A stretch of 64,000 nt of DNA from Tanypteryx hageni (Eukaryota > Arthropoda > Insecta > Odonata > Petaluridae). The first letter of the stretch is position 1, and each line of letters starts with the position of its first letter. The DNA is taken from positions 122,727,307-122,791,306 of the forward strand of contig CM054114.1 of NCBI GenBank assembly GCA_028673005.1, given 5' to 3'. A program made the position numbers and the translations under genes. Positions 42,771-56,342 of the stretch are shown in pieces. The notes below the pieces were generated by a model. That model was not told where the DNA came from, ran no database searches, and saw nothing but the letters and a program-made list of their open reading frames with translations.

Positions 42771-43512
42771 GGTGTGGCAAATGTTTTTATTAGCCTGCAA
42801 AAAATTCGCTTTATAGTTTCAGGCGTGCCATACATTTGTTAATTAAGAAATTTACCTCTACACTTATAACAATATTAATATGGATTTATATCATAAAAAT
42901 TTAAGTGTAAAAGGGTACAAGATTGTAGATGTCAAATTTTTAACTTGACCAAAGGTTTTTAGAGAAAAATTATACAAATATAAAATTGGAAAATACGCAG
43001 ATACAATATTGTATCTATTTATTCGTTTTAAATTTTTTGGTCCATTTTAAAGCGAGCTCTTTGAAGTTTGGTGTGTAATTTGTTGGTTGAATGGCAACAC
43101 AATCTTCTGAAACTTCGTCTATCAGTCTGTTTCTGCGCACGTATTCCGAGTTTTGTTTAGATGGCAAATGGCTGGAATTCAACACCCGAAAAAATAATGA
43201 CATTTAAAAAATTTACTTCACGATCGCAGTTTTAGCGTGCCAATATTATTTCATAGCGTGCCAGGTTTGGCACGCGTACCACCTATTTGCCATCCCTGAT
43301 CTAGAAGATTGGACGCATGGTTTGCCATTCAAAAACTGTAATTTATAAAACGCGTTCCATTGTACTTCAGAAAATATGAAAAACCTCCTCTTATTTACAA
43401 AAACATTAGATATGTGTATAAAATTTCTAGCGATTGTCAAGAAAAAAATAGTATTAGGGCCGCAGTATGCTATAGAAAGGGGCCGCATGCGGCCCGCAGT
43501 TTCACATGCCTG
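42771..43512. mobile_element. hAT-like element remnants, probably composite
   Basis: The left end CAGGTGTGGCAAATG pairs with ATTTGCCATCCCTG at 43285-43298. A second right-end-like sequence GCAGTTTCACATGCCTG ends at 43512. Both right ends are followed by ATCTA (ATCTAGAA, ATCTATAG). Repeated GGCGTGCCA and GCGTGCCAGG segments lie inside. Either one element with a duplicated end or two overlapping elements. Confidence 0.5.
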
Positions 43513-46500
43513 ATCTATAGGTACTATCTAGTGAAGAAATTTTGGGCACCATTTATATCGTGGAAGAGGCTGTTATCTTAATGGCATTACTTTTATTCTT
43601 TAATTATGACTAATGATTAATGGAGCATTGAATAAAGAAACATCTACTTTTCAAATACCTTAACAAAAATGTACGGAAGGCTGTAGTAGTTTCGGTGACA
43701 AAATACCTCGGGCCGCTCCTACACTGATGCGCAGGGCGATAATTGAAATTAAGACGGAAAATTCAACCATGGTATTCCATTTATCAAATAATACTTATGC
43801 ACTTAACCTTTAACTACTGAGAAGCGATCTGTGAGTTGTCACTTAAGTTACAGCGTCAAATTCCCGTTTCTTTACCTACCGCAATTTTATATTGAATAGC
43901 ATTTTAACCCCCATGACAGATATGGGTAAGGGATAAATAATAATAATAATAATAAACGATACCGGTGTGGGAGAACGCACCTCGGTATACGATGTGATCA
44001 TAATTTTACCTCACTAGTTACGGCTTAAGTACACAATAAAAGAATATTTTATTAATCAACATACACAAATGATTACGAGATAAAATCTTACTTTTACAGC
44101 ACTTTTTAAAGCATGTTTTTCGATTTCGAAACATTAGCAAATAGCTTAAAACAAATTCTAGAACAAGATCTTGATTATAAAAACTTGAAAAATTAAGTAC
44201 TTCTCTTATGTATCTCCATCAGCAATAACAATACTATTTTTCATACCATAAGTACTTAATGTTTCAATTTTTAACATTTATTCTTGACTACGACTTTTGT
44301 ATTTGTATAGAAACTTGAGAAAACTCTCACTTTTTCCAAATGTCAACAAATGAAAACGTTTCCTCAGCAACGAAAATTCCCATATATGTAACTTCACAGC
44401 GTTCGGAACGGTTGCACTGCCTGATCCGTACAAATAGCCATCGGTTTGTCTACTCGATACATACACACTTTTCTAAGCTGTCGGCATCGATATTCTGACG
44501 ATTTCGCGACAGATGCCCAGAGAGTGGCGACGAAGCGAGTTTGGACGCCGTCCAACCAACCATACACTTTTAGAACCTTAAATTCGTGATTTACTCCGCC
44601 CGAGGTGAACCTCAACTCGAACTGACAGCCAATGACCCTTCAGAAAGGGAGACTCTCTTAGAGAGAGAGAGAGAAAGAGGAAATAAATACGCAGCGCTCT
44701 TTCGATTGAAAACTCTGCAATCCTTGGGGGGAGGAAGTGTGGCCTTTTCCAGGATCAGAATACGGTGGGATTTTATGAAGGGCAGGCTGAGGCCCATGAG
44801 ATGGCAGCGGAACGCTCAAATGAGCCTAAAAAACGGGTCATTTACGAGAAATTTTTGCCTCCCCAGCCAGGTCAGAGACCTGCCAAGTTGAACGACACGA
44901 AGTATTTGCCTGACTATAAGAAGAAAGCCGCGCGAAAGAAAATAATTTTCTGGGAATTGATAATAATTTTTTATTTCAAAATATCTGATAAGTTAAACTT
45001 AATTTCCAGTGTAAATATAAATACGTAATAAGGTTAACAAATAATTACGATAAAACGTACATTTATTGGCTTCCAGTGATCTTCATTAAATTATTAGTTT
45101 TTATTTCTTCAAATGCATACTACTGAACGAAGACAAGCGCAGGAGAAATTCGGAAGCTGCGAGCGCCATAAGCGTAATACTATCTACTGAGAAGAACATA
45201 AGAGGATTACATTTGAGAGAGAGGAGAGAAATAGATGATAATCTTTGGTCGCGATTTTAAGTCGATTATGAATTTTTCGGTGGACATTAAAAAAAAAAAA
45301 CATCGCTTTATAATCGGGCAAATACGGTATTACGTGCTACAATGTCCTTGTTATCACAACTGACAGTGAAGTAAAACTATTAACGAAAAAATTTGTTTTT
45401 GTTTAGAAAGGTAAAATCGATGGAATTTTTTGCATTCTATCCTTAGTTACTAAGTAGCCTTTTCGAAAGCCGAATGCGGAGACAAGTGAAGAAGGCCAAG
45501 TATCCCACACTTAAAACTCCGACTTTTTATTCCAATGAATTTTAATTCATCGGAGAAATCGAGCGTATCTTAAGGCGTCCTCGTCAAAGAGTAATTCGTA
45601 ACTCGATCAAGAGCAAAACATGCGTCAGATCGAACCTATTACGCATTTCAAGGATTACGCTAGTTGTTAATGCAAGACGAGCGAAGAAGACGATAATAAA
45701 TCTCTTGAATTAACAGGCCGCCCGACGGGAATAAACGTTTTCCGTTGGATGAAATTAATTTCGCCGACTCTTCACACAAATATCAAGCGATATGTTTAAA
45801 TACACGAGGGCCACAGAAAGAGACGGGTTAACAGGACCAGCAATTCGACCACAAAGAAACTGCCTCCTGAAGACAGCCCGCCGACTTTTAATGGCAATAG
45901 ATGCCCCATTAATCTCCCGCCAATGAAGGTCAGTTGGCGCCTTAAATGGCCATACGTTAGAACACGGCAACTGCGACATCGGTTGACGCTAAAGCCCTGA
46001 TTCATGGACCTTTGTTATCTCAGCTGCGATTGGCTTAGCGTTCCTCGATCGCCACGGCGTTAGAAAGATCATTATGTCTTCAGCTAATGAAATTAAGACT
46101 CCACCATCCATATAATTAAGAGCGAGCTGTAATTTTTACCGGTACGCCTCACCGTGACTTTTTAGAAAAATAAAAATAAAATTTCTTCCACCCACTGGTC
46201 GTTGACCCGGATGGCGCGTCCGCTCCTGTTGACGACCGCACGGATTTTTGGTCCTCCGAATGTCGTTATTGACCGTTTATGCTGTTTTATATTTCAACAA
46301 CTCGTAATTATTAACATTGTTGAAGCAGTGACGTAACAAGGGTATGGTGAAAGAGACACTTTCCGTAAGCGCCACAATTCCTCTCAAAACATGCCCAAGG
46401 TTTATTTTACGATGAATAAGTATTAACTTAATATTCGCTCAGTGCCCCTCATAACGTTCCTACATTGCTTCTACCATCCACCTGCCTTGCGGATTGCAAG

Positions 46501-47600
46501 ATATTGTGCATATAAATACCGTTCGTATATATTGTAATTTATGAATCAAGCATTTTCTTCCCATTTTGCATAAAACCGCGCGAAAAACGGCAACTTACAT
46601 ACGTGGTTTCCAAACTTTTTATGGAGTGGAAACCCTTTCAAAGGCAAACAGAATTTAGCGGCGAACCCAACTGGAAACAAGGTTCCATATCTGTATGTAC
46701 GGGCAGGACCACGTTTCGGTCGTACCAATATGTTGGAAATTTTTCTAACGACCTATCGACATTTCCAAATCGTCCATTTTTTACTTGACTAATAAGTTTG
46801 GAAAAGACTGATCTACTTTCGAAGTTTTCCGACTAATCAGACAATCCCATCGGAAAATAAAATAGGACGTCAAAAGAACATGAAACACGTGATGACACCT
46901 GCTGGGGAGAGAGAATTGTCGAAGATACTTTTCCCCCATAGAACAATAAAGGGCTCACGCTTTTGAGAAACAAGACAGAAAAAACGAGAACTGTTGGGGT
47001 TGGCAACCCCCACCGCCTACGAACATTTTGAATAGTGAGTGAAGTATACATCAAAGGTTAATTTAATCGGAGTATTGATGTTATCCTTTCCGAGTTTTGT
47101 GAAGGTAAACGAAAATAGCAGCTGAACACGAGTAACATCAATAATTCAGGGGCATTTTTACACTGGAAATTGATCAATATTTATTATTTAAAAAAATTAA
47201 CCAACATTTATTTTCATTACATTTGAAAATTGGCCAAATATTTCTTACGATGTGCGCTAACTTAAAAATGCGTTGTAAGCACGTGCCAGCACCAATGCGT
47301 CATGCTGAAAAGTAATTTTTCTCCAACAAAAGGCCCCATTTGTTCATTTTTTATAAAATCAGTTATCTCCATTTCAAAACGTCTGGACTAAAGCTGGGAT
47401 TACCCGTTTGCGCAAGGCGGGAGGGAACTATTTGGAGTTTAAAATGATCGCTCGTGGAGGACAGAGCAAGGCCGCGCACAACTCCTTCAATTGCGCCGCG
47501 ATTGGGTCAGCCGGACTACTTGGATGCGGAGAACAGGAAGAGGCGAAGGTTTTTAAAGACGCAAAAAGAAAATGCGCAATTTGCTCTAAATCATTCTGGT
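43513..47600. other. Non-coding stretch with a (TAA)n run and one possible MITE end
   Basis: No gene supported. (TAA)n at about 43937-43958. GCTTTATAATCGGGCAAATA at about 45303-45322 resembles a pogo-like terminus, but a partner end is not clear. A hAT-like start (GTGGTTTCCAAACTTTT) is at about 46605 without a readable right end. Confidence 0.4.
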
Positions 47601-49280
47601 GAACACCGAAGTCCCGTAACTCGAACTTTCGATAACTCGAAGAATGCGCACTTGCACATTTTTTCCATTACGCTTAGCCGAAATTTTACAAAATGGGGGA
47701 TGGGGTCCATCGCAAAACATTCGAAACGGACCCATAAAAATTAGGATTGGCACAAATTCCAATCGAACCTCGGCATAAGGCAGAAAAGTTCGACATACCC
47801 AAATTCGGAAATAAAGATCTTCGTTCGAACGTGTACGAGTGCGAACGAGTCACAATATCTACATCGTCTATTACTGAAAATTCGCGTAACTATACGCCAG
47901 ACAACGAAACTCGACTTTATTTCGAGCTAAAATGTTGACAACGTATTTAGGCAAATTAAATTCGTTTACACTATTTTATGACAAAGTCAAATATTAATTA
48001 ATATAAGGTATTCTTTTTTTGGGCTAAAATGCCGTCTACTGTAGGTATTAGGCAAATTAAATTTGAGATTTTTTTACACTTTTATCGCACAAATTTTAAT
48101 AACACATTCGTCGCAAAACTAAATTTGACCTTGTTGCGTGAATGATATTAATTAATATTTTACTGGACAGAATTTCTATTCACATTTGGTGGATCGCAGG
48201 GAAAATTTTTGAAAACCCAAACTCAAGCGAAGTTACTACACACTCTCACACGGGGTCAGCGCGTGAAATTTTTTAACAAGGTTTTATTCCTACACGGCTA
48301 TCTGAATCTCCACTACGTCACGACCAACCCACGTTTAAGTCATCATACGCAGTAACCAGCGCCTTTCGTCCTTTTCTCCTTCCATCAAAACCCCGGGCGA
48401 GGGCTAATATGTAAATAAACCGCTATCGCCGGCAAAATCTAAAGAGATGCGGGAAGTTAATCTAGCTCGCAGCTGTAAAGTCGGAATATAAAAATAAGTT
48501 TTCAACTTTTTTGAGGATCGAGATCCGACGGACCTATTACCATGCCTGATATCCTGCGTTTGGGGGCAGGTGATATTATCTTAAAAAAAAAAACGCACGC
48601 TACCGAAAACGCTTTGTGTAATCTCCAAGATCGGTGTCGTGTTCGCTGTGCCAAGGGAAGACATCCGGGACGAACTTCGTTAGAAGTCGACGATAATCGC
48701 ATTCTTCCGAAAAAGGAAATTGCTGGGGAGCAATTGTTGGATCAAAGAGGAATCAACTTCGTGACATGAAGCCAAATTTGTACCACTCACCATTCCCCAA
48801 ATCCCGAGGAATAAATTAATTCTAATCGACTTAATTAGTAGATAAAAGCTATAGCGACAGCGAATTTCCGGTGCCTTATCTGTCGAAGGGGGTCGCAATT
48901 TTCATAAACGGAAGTGTCGAGGACTGAAAATACGTGAAAAATTACACGTAATCGCAATAGCCAGCCGAGAGGTAATTGAGGCAAGACTAGAGAGAGACGT
49001 TGAACTGACGAATGCCTTAATATTCTTTCGCTGAGCTGTATTTCAGTGATCGAATAAAAACAAGAAATTTATCTATACGAAAATTCTCATCTCGAATTTT
49101 CTTGCTCAAAGCCGAAAATGGCACCATCTACTGAATGATACCATTAAAAATTCTACCCTATGTGCGCACATTTTTTTGTCAAAGTGACAGCAACCCTCTA
49201 CAACTCGAGCCTAAAGGATGGCAAAGGAAAATCAATAAAAAATACTAACATATAATCGATCGTGAAAATTTCAGTACAAT
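47601..49280. other. Non-coding stretch with decayed pogo-like sub-repeats
   Basis: CGTAACTCGAACTTTCGATA near 47.62 kb and AATTCGCGTAACTATACG near 47.88 kb resemble MITE interiors of this window. No gene supported. Confidence 0.35.
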
Positions 49281-49784
49281 CAGACCCAATTTAGTGCCCC
49301 CCTATATAGTGCCATCCCCGCATAGCGCCCATGAGTCGTCGAAAATACAACTTCCATATTACGAATCCAGCCTTCCCTCGTTTTACGAACTACCGTTTTA
49401 CGAGTATTTGCTTATACGAACTGAGCAATTTCATACCTATTTTTCGATTTGCGAATAAACTTTCGCTTATACGAGTTCGTTACGTTCGCATGAAACTCCT
49501 ATTTTTCAAAGATCGAATAAATTTTCGCTTATACGTGCTCGATCCGCTTCGGGGAAGTTCGGGAAAGCTCGGTCAAGTTCGTCAGATTGCATTTTTCACA
49601 TAGGAGGTAATGAGAAAATAATTTTCGTTTTACGAGTTTTCGCCTAACGAACAGTTTTCGTGGAACGAATTAAGTTCGTAAACCGAGGGAAGGCTGTACA
49701 TATAACCAGCATATACATCTACCACCACCCTCGCTTTAGCGCCAATGCCAGTGATGGACAAACGGTGGCGCTAAATCGGGGTCT
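49281..49784. mobile_element. pogo/Tigger-like MITE copy 2, split by another MITE
   Basis: The left arm CAGACCCAATTTAGTGCCCC continues through CTATATAGTGCC. The right arm ends GGTGGCGCTAAATCGGGGTC then T. It is the same family as 20673-22256 and 61106-61285. The centre is replaced by the MITE at 49366-49695. Confidence 0.82.
49366..49695. mobile_element. Nested MITE with CCAGCCTTCCCTCG ends
   Basis: Starts CCAGCCTTCCCTCGTTTTAC and ends GTAAACCGAGGGAAGGCTG, inverted complements over about 20 bases. The interior repeats TTTCGCTTATACGAG-like units. The style again fits a pogo/Tigger-type non-autonomous element. Confidence 0.8.
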
Positions 49785-50049
49785 ATTTTTTCCAGCTGAC
49801 AGTATCTTTCAGATATAAAAATACAACGACGCTACGACGAGAAACAAGAATATCAACCACACCTAATGCAAAACGCATCGCTCATTAAACATTCTCATGA
49901 GTTACTTCAAAATTTCAATGGCACGAATCAGGAAAGTTAAAACTTTTCAAGTCTTCGCCTGCCTTCTCCCTATTCGATTACAGATTATTAACCCCGTTTA
50001 CCTCCCGAAAGGACCTGGAAAATGGAGAAATGCTACAGATCATTCTTCC

Positions 50050-50155
50050 CTGACGCGATAAGATAAGATAAAAAAGGATTTATTTCGAGTTTATGTTGGT
50101 CCAGTGTCATCCCCTGCCAAACGCTTCTGGAGGCTTGCAGGGTATTCATGTAAAT
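50050..50155 (+). mobile_element. LINE 3' tail, variant subfamily
   Basis: TATGTTGGTCCAGTGTCATC, CCCTGCCAAACGCTTCTGGA, GGCTTGCAGGGTATTCATGT: plus-orientation counterpart of the variant tail at 24183-24260. Confidence 0.55.
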
Positions 50156-50160
50156 GCATT

Positions 50161-53134
50161 TCATTTTTGTCTTTTAAAACCCTGATCATCCACTTTTAAC
50201 GCTTTACACACGCTCGCCGCCATTTTCCTCGCGTACAACCAATCAGCCACCGAAAGTATACACCAATAAATAAATTTGAGCGTGCGCAGAAAATAAGCCT
50301 CGGGCATCTTCATGATCGTCGAAAATATAAGATGTTTAACATACAGGCAATGGCGCCAGAACGTTAGGATGACAATAATAACACGAGATAAAAGATAACG
50401 ATCGTTAAACTGCATAACCGGAGTTCCGCCTTGTCATATTACTAGCTTACATTTCATGCACTTTTATGCACGAAAGGACGCCTACGTCACAGCACGCCGA
50501 GAGGGGTTAATGCTTGCGGTCACGTACGCAACTTTACCGTTTAGTTCCTCTGGTTGCCACTATGGCGCGCGATTCTATAATAAGTTCGATACTACAGAGC
50601 CTATTTTTTTGTCAAGTATTAACAAAAACAATATAAGCAGAAAACGTGAATAAAGAAGTACACGCGATTGGTCTGCCTATAATGGGTACATCCGACTCAA
50701 AACAACTGGCTAATGAAAAAAATATCGATTCTTCGAGATGAGGAACTTGACAACAATGCCGCATCGACTGACGCAGGACTAAAATTTCGCCTTATTGGAA
50801 GATTACAAAAATGTAACAAATGATTTTCGATGAGATCCACGTTAGGATCCATATACAGTCAATAAAAGCAGGATTTTTTATTGCCGATACGACTCGATTC
50901 AATTCGTGATTGGCCAAAAAAGTGAACGAGGATGAGAGCTTTTATTACCAGATTACCTTACGCTTTTTCATAATTGAAAATATAAGAATGCGTTGTTTTC
51001 AAACGGAGGAAACATTTTCTCGATTTTTCCGAAATTACGACAGCAATTTGGCCTTTGTTCTGTTTGCGTGACTATCCTTGTTGATTTTTATAAATGAAAA
51101 GTAAGCGGAAAACACCCAGTTGATGAACTTGGCTCGGCATCATTTAATGCATAATATACCAGGAAAAAGAACTTTATGGAAAACCGTGACAATACTTTTC
51201 CTATTGCATTTTTTTTCTATACCGTAACAATACATTCCGATAAAAAACCAAGTATTATTGTTTCAATTATAATTTACCCCAAAAAGTTTTGATACGTAGT
51301 TGAAACTTACATTTACATCCACGGATAAATAAATTTGCGGAGAATCTTTATATCGCCGGCTAATGACCACCCTTATGGATGTTCAAAAATTTAGAACTTT
51401 AAGAAAATACCTTTTTCAATAAAATTTCATCATATGTTTTCTTAGCAACCAATAATAAATTAAATCCGTATTGTGTCACGAACAGACACACTGGTTCATT
51501 TACGGGGCCTTTAACTCCTTATCAGCAAATATTGACGCCTCCGCCGAGTTAGGATATTATGTATAAAGGAGAAACAAAGGCATAAAATTCTTCCAACCCA
51601 GTTCCGTGACGCGCTGACTCATTTGCGTTAATAGCTCACGCAATGGGTGGATTTTGTGCATGTTTTTTTATTGAAAGTCATGAGATAACCCTCAGCTAAC
51701 GATCCCCATTGGTCAAAATTCTGACGTGTTATAAAAGATTATTTCAACAGCCAATGGCAGATAAAAAGGGGGAGTAATATGGTAATAACCCCCTCCTCCC
51801 ATGGAATATGACCAGTCTTCATAAAAATATTCTCAAATAATTTATTTTATATTATGTATAGGCATTCTAGAAATATTTTGCAAATATCTAAGCAGGGTAT
51901 AATGTAACCTGTATTACATATGTTGCATCGCATTAAAAATGGCATTTTTTCTTTCGACATTCGATGCAAAAAGTCTTTCGAGAAAAAACATAAGGTCCGC
52001 TTGATACCGCCGCGAAGGAAACAACATAAACAAACGTAATCTCTTTTCTGCGTTCGATGATCAGCTCAATCCCAGACATTTTTGCCGGTTTTATTTTTTA
52101 AAAGACGGATAAGGCTATGGGCTTGTGAGTGAATGAGTCACCCCCGACTATTCGTCATTATCCTTCAGAAGGGGCAATTCCCGTTCTCCCTCCTCGGGAA
52201 TTTGGTTTACTCACAGAACTCTTCTTAAACATTCAAGAGATACGAAACGCCCCGGTTCTCGAATATGGTAAGGTCAAGCATCTATTAATAATTTGATTCT
52301 AGGTCGGATTCCTCTTCCCCGCGACGTCGACGGAAATAAACTCCGCCATTTACATTTTTTTCTTCACATTTCGCGGAAATTATTTCCGTCATGCGAAAGC
52401 CTATGTAATCCAGGAAGCAGTTATGGCGCGATGGTTCATAGGAATCACGCAACCGTTTCGGCGAGGGTAATTCCGCTTGTTCCAAAATTCCGCCTAGAGA
52501 AACATTCGTATTGTTTCCACCTCATTCCCGGAGAATCAAAACAAAATCGATCCTCCATGACCCGTAACCTGGAAGAAGGGAAAAAAAACAAGAGCGAAAA
52601 CGTTGCAACTTTTTTATATATGACTTTAAAAAAAGAATTTCGGAGTTGATGTAAAAGTCATTAAAAACGCGAGAAATTTTTCAACGCTTTAACAATGTGA
52701 AATTACTATTGCTACGACTGCTAATGTGGTAAAAAAAATGTGTTGAATTGAATATAAAAGTTACTAGCGTAATTGCCTGTTGAAATTCAACGGGAAAATT
52801 GGAATTTAATATATTTAACTATATTGGAAGGAAGTGAGCTAAATCAAATGCATTATTATATTTGTTAATATTGAAATGTAGTCAGATTTTAACTAAGTTA
52901 ACACATCTTTAACGTTTTAATCCTAAAAAAATTAGCTATTACCGACTCATCAGATGTTGATTTTCTGTATGAACAACAATGCTTTGATCGCCAAGGGAAC
53001 GTTTCAATAAAAATGCAAACTTTTGACAAAATTTCAAATATTTTAGCTTAATGTGAACGAATTCGATTCGAAAACAAAAAATGACGATAAGAATAAGATT
53101 CTTCATTTAATTTCCTATAAAAAGGTTCTTATCC
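50161..53134. other. Non-coding stretch, nothing recognised
   Basis: No gene, splice-bounded conserved frame or bounded repeat is seen in about 3 kb. Frames at 52.3-52.6 kb on the two strands overlap and carry no domain. Confidence 0.45.
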
Positions 53135-53470
53135 GAAGATGGTGCGTCAATTACTTGGGTATCACTGGAGGACCGTAGATTGCACTCAAGGTTGAAACTT
53201 CTAGAGAAATATAGGTCAGAATGTCTAAAAGAGGAGGTAGTGGGAATAATTGTGGCACCGACGTATATAGGTAGAAATGATAGACGATAAAATACGTGAG
53301 ATCGATTGTAGGACGGAGCGTTATCTAGGTTCGTTCTTTCCGAGGACAATATGAGATCACAATAGGAAATTTCGAATTGCGTTAGACAATCTTTAAGTAG
53401 GATTTGGTGCATTGCACCCCCTGCCACCCACCAACTTGGTGAATTGCAGGGTAACTTGTAGATGTAATTT
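53135..53470 (+). mobile_element. LINE 3' end fragment
   Basis: Plus-strand remnant with [20 protein letters not shown], then frame breaks, [20 protein letters not shown] (TGA follows where the next codon should be CGA), and the tail GGTGCATTGCACCCCCTGCC, hairpin, GTAACTTGTAGATGTAA. Confidence 0.8.
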
Positions 53471-54690
53471 AATTTTGGAAAAGAAAATAAGCCTGCAAGT
53501 GTGAAAGAGGTATATTTAAGATCCCTCGTATGGGAAATCCCATATAGCGTTCCAACCAAAAAAACAACCAACAGATTAAGGCTTTTACTAATAATCTAAT
53601 TGAAAGTAGACTAACAATAAGATCGTGACCAAAGATAACAATCAAGCAGGCGTGGGCGCTAAAGAAAGTGCCGATAGACTCACGTTACTTATGTCTTTGG
53701 ATAGCAATGGTTAAACGTGCCGTCGATACTAGTTTCGATCGGATTTGTATTTGCAGAGCCTCAAGTCTGCACTTTTAAAAACGTTAATTGGCCTAAAGTC
53801 TTGCATACTTTACTCCCCACGTCAAAATCCCTCTTCGGAATCTTGTTCCATGTAGAAAGGTGTACACCCAACCCTCGATTTGCACGGTTTCGCTTTACAC
53901 GTTTTCGGAGAGCTCGAACGAACCAACGTGAAACTGGCCATAGCATCGAGTGCGAAGGATGTGCTAATATTTCGCCATCGCTGAATACTGATGCGCAAGC
54001 TTATCGAGAAAAACCTAAAAAGGAAGTTCGGATTGGTCCACCATAGATCGGCTGGATTTGAAAGGGACGAGTATCGATACGATGCAAACGTAGTAGAGGT
54101 TTTGAGAAGCATGAGATGATCGGCAATTACGCGCAGAAAAGCGGAATACAAGCGGATACCATTTGAGAAATTTAACAGCCCTGGATTCATTGGGGACGTG
54201 CGCGGCATAGTTTTGCTCACCAGTGCTAGTGAGTGTAGGTCTAGATCTCTAGATCAAAGCGTACGAGAAAATAGGAGGAAATAGTCGCTAGAACCGAGAG
54301 TAGATCGGTTGAAGTGTCCAGCTTCCAATGCTTCGGGTCGCAGGTTCGAATCCTGCCCCGTAACCGTCCTCGTTATCGTTATTAAGCACAATGTAAAAGG
54401 CCGTTAACGGCTGTTTAAGAGCTAGTTTCTTTTAGGTCTGAATCGATTTTAACGGAAGAAGAATAATTTTTATACGAGGCAACAGCTTGCAAAAATCCCC
54501 AAAGAAACATTCTTTATGACAACGCACGTTCATGCTTGGTATAACGGAGGATACAAATTAATCACTAAATATGAGGATTCACAGCAAAACCACCACTAGG
54601 AAACAAAGGGTTAAAATAAATAAAAAATACAGATAATTTTTCCGAGGCGCGATCAAGATAGGCCGATAGGGACTTATCAACTAGAGCGTG
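53471..54690. other. Non-coding stretch with one tRNA-like sequence
   Basis: A minus-strand open frame at 53822-54220 and a plus-strand one at 53717-54046 overlap and have no recognisable domain. The tRNA-like sequence at 54296-54363 is listed separately. Confidence 0.4.
54296..54363 (+). repeat. tRNA-like (SINE head or tRNA pseudogene)
   Basis: The T arm is perfect (GCAGG-TTCGAAT-CCTGC) and box B is canonical. Upstream, CCAGCTTCCAATGCTTCGGG resembles an anticodon arm. The anticodon stem and the acceptor stem do not pair, so this is not a working tRNA. A similar sequence is at 58972-59041 on the other strand. Confidence 0.55.
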
Positions 54691-54699
54691 TGTGTTTTG

Positions 54700-55400
54700 T
54701 GTAATGGCACCCTCGCCAAACGCTTACCCGACGGCTTTCAAAGGTAGCGGTAATGCAAAACGTAAACCAAGAAATCACGCGAGGCTAAGGGTTGCAGTCA
54801 CGACATCGTTCGACCTCTCGACATTGACTGCGTTTACCCAGCCGAACGCGCGCGATAAAAAAAACCTAACGGTCATAACGTAACACGAAGGGACTTGCAC
54901 GCGCCCGATTTTAAAAAAAACAACATCGCCGTCGAAAATTTTCCTGTCGAAAAGAAGCCGGGGAAAAAAATAGCAGCAGTAATAGCAGTCACGAAAAATG
55001 ACGCGCAAAGGGCGCGCGAGGCGAAGCGGAGACCGCCGAGAGAGACTCGCGGAGCGAGGGAAAATAAAGCGACACGCGAGTAGAGCGGCAAAACAGAAAA
55101 CGCGTCACGCCTCCGCGGTTTTCGCGGGGTTTTGTTTTGCGTGAGAACCGGTCCGAAAGGAGGGAGGGGGGGGGGCAAAGTAGGAGAGGGGGAGAGAAGG
55201 GGGACGCGGATGACGTACCAAAAGGCGAGGTGCGCCGTAAAAAATTATCGGACGTAAAACGAAAAGATAAATGCTACTCCGATAAAAATTCGCCATAAGG
55301 GAACTTTCTTCTCCGAGGGAAAATTCCACCGCTCGCCTCGTTCTCCACTCTTTCCTTGTCGTCGCTTCGATTCCGGAAACGTGCGCGCGCGTACGCGCAC
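54700..55400. promoter_or_regulatory. CpG-dense block, possible promoter region
   Basis: CpG reaches about one in six bases at 54990-55090 (for example GCGCGCGAGGCGAAGCGG), followed by a C/G run near 55170 and GCGCGCGCGTACGCGCAC near 55385. No coding exon is recognised. It is the densest CpG block in the upstream part, so it could be a promoter for lilli or for another transcript, but this rests on composition alone. Confidence 0.25.
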
Positions 55401-55436
55401 ATGCGTGGTTCTGTACAGTGGGGTCTACCACACAGT

Positions 55437-55738
55437 CAGGACCGGCCAATAACTGAAGGGGGGGGGCGGATACGAATATCCATGCGGGCCGCCTGATATA
55501 TGTGACGTCTGAACAATAAATTTTTATTGTTTTTTTTACTGATTAAAATACATTTCCAAGCTGGAAGTACACAAAATACAATACGGTAAACAGTAGATTT
55601 TCGGAGTGTTTTTATTGAAAATCAGTTCAGCAAGTGTTTTCAGGGAAGTTAATGTAAAATTTACACTTAATGAGATCCACAAATTTCGGGGGTCCGGATG
55701 CCTCGCATCCATAGCACAACCCCCTTTGGCCGATCCTG
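55437..55738. mobile_element. Probable MITE with CAGGACCGGCC ends
   Basis: CAGGACCGGCC at the left and GGCCGATCCTG at the right are inverted complements at 10 of 11 bases, each with an adjacent G or C run (AAGGGGGGGGGCGG left, AACCCCCTTT right). No coding content. Confidence 0.55.
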
Positions 55739-56070
55739 CCAACAGTCACAGCTTTTTTTGAGCATCACTCGTCTCGTTGTCCCAACTTTTGTGTCATTTT
55801 CTGAAATTAAATTAGGTAACCTTAATTTCTTTAAATTACAAGACAAAGTATGACTTACGAGTTTTCTAACATCACGATTTTGCAATTTGTCAGCCATCGG
55901 CTATTGCACCGCTTTTCTTTGGATTAATTAATTACTCCTCATAGTTAACATACTTTTTATATTGATTGAGGAAAAAAACTTGTGGTTAAAAAATCAACAA
56001 ATTATTCCCTCAAACAATACAAGAACTGTTTCCAAAATACGGCGATTTATACCCAAATTGTCCTTTAAAA

Positions 56071-56334
56071 CAATGATTGTCAACCGGTGATACGCGAATG
56101 TTGTCTAGGTGAGACGTGAAGTTTCCAAAAACATATTATAAAAATGTTCCCAATTTTATTGCAATACTTAAGTTACTTTAAAATGCCATCAATGATTAAT
56201 GCAATACTAAAATCATATGACGTAAAAGCTCACTTCTTGTAACAGGTGGGGATTTTGTTATTAAAACGGTGGGATCCGGATTTTTCGACAAAATGGTTGA
56301 TGGGACGCAAGATGCGAAAGGTTGAGAACCGCTC
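56071..56334. mobile_element. hAT-like MITE
   Basis: Ends CAATGATTGTCAACCGG and GGTTGAGAACCGCTC. Flanks CTTTAAAA and GTTTAAAC agree at six of eight bases. A short non-coding element. Confidence 0.65.
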
Positions 56335-56342
56335 GTTTAAAC

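Noticed and set aside
53822..54220. 132-codon minus-strand open frame with an overlapping plus-strand frame
   Set aside because: No recognisable domain, no splice context, and both strands are open, so probably chance. I could not run a search.
54296..54363. Functional tRNA gene
   Set aside because: The T arm is perfect but the acceptor and anticodon stems do not pair. Same for 58972-59041 and 26932-27000.
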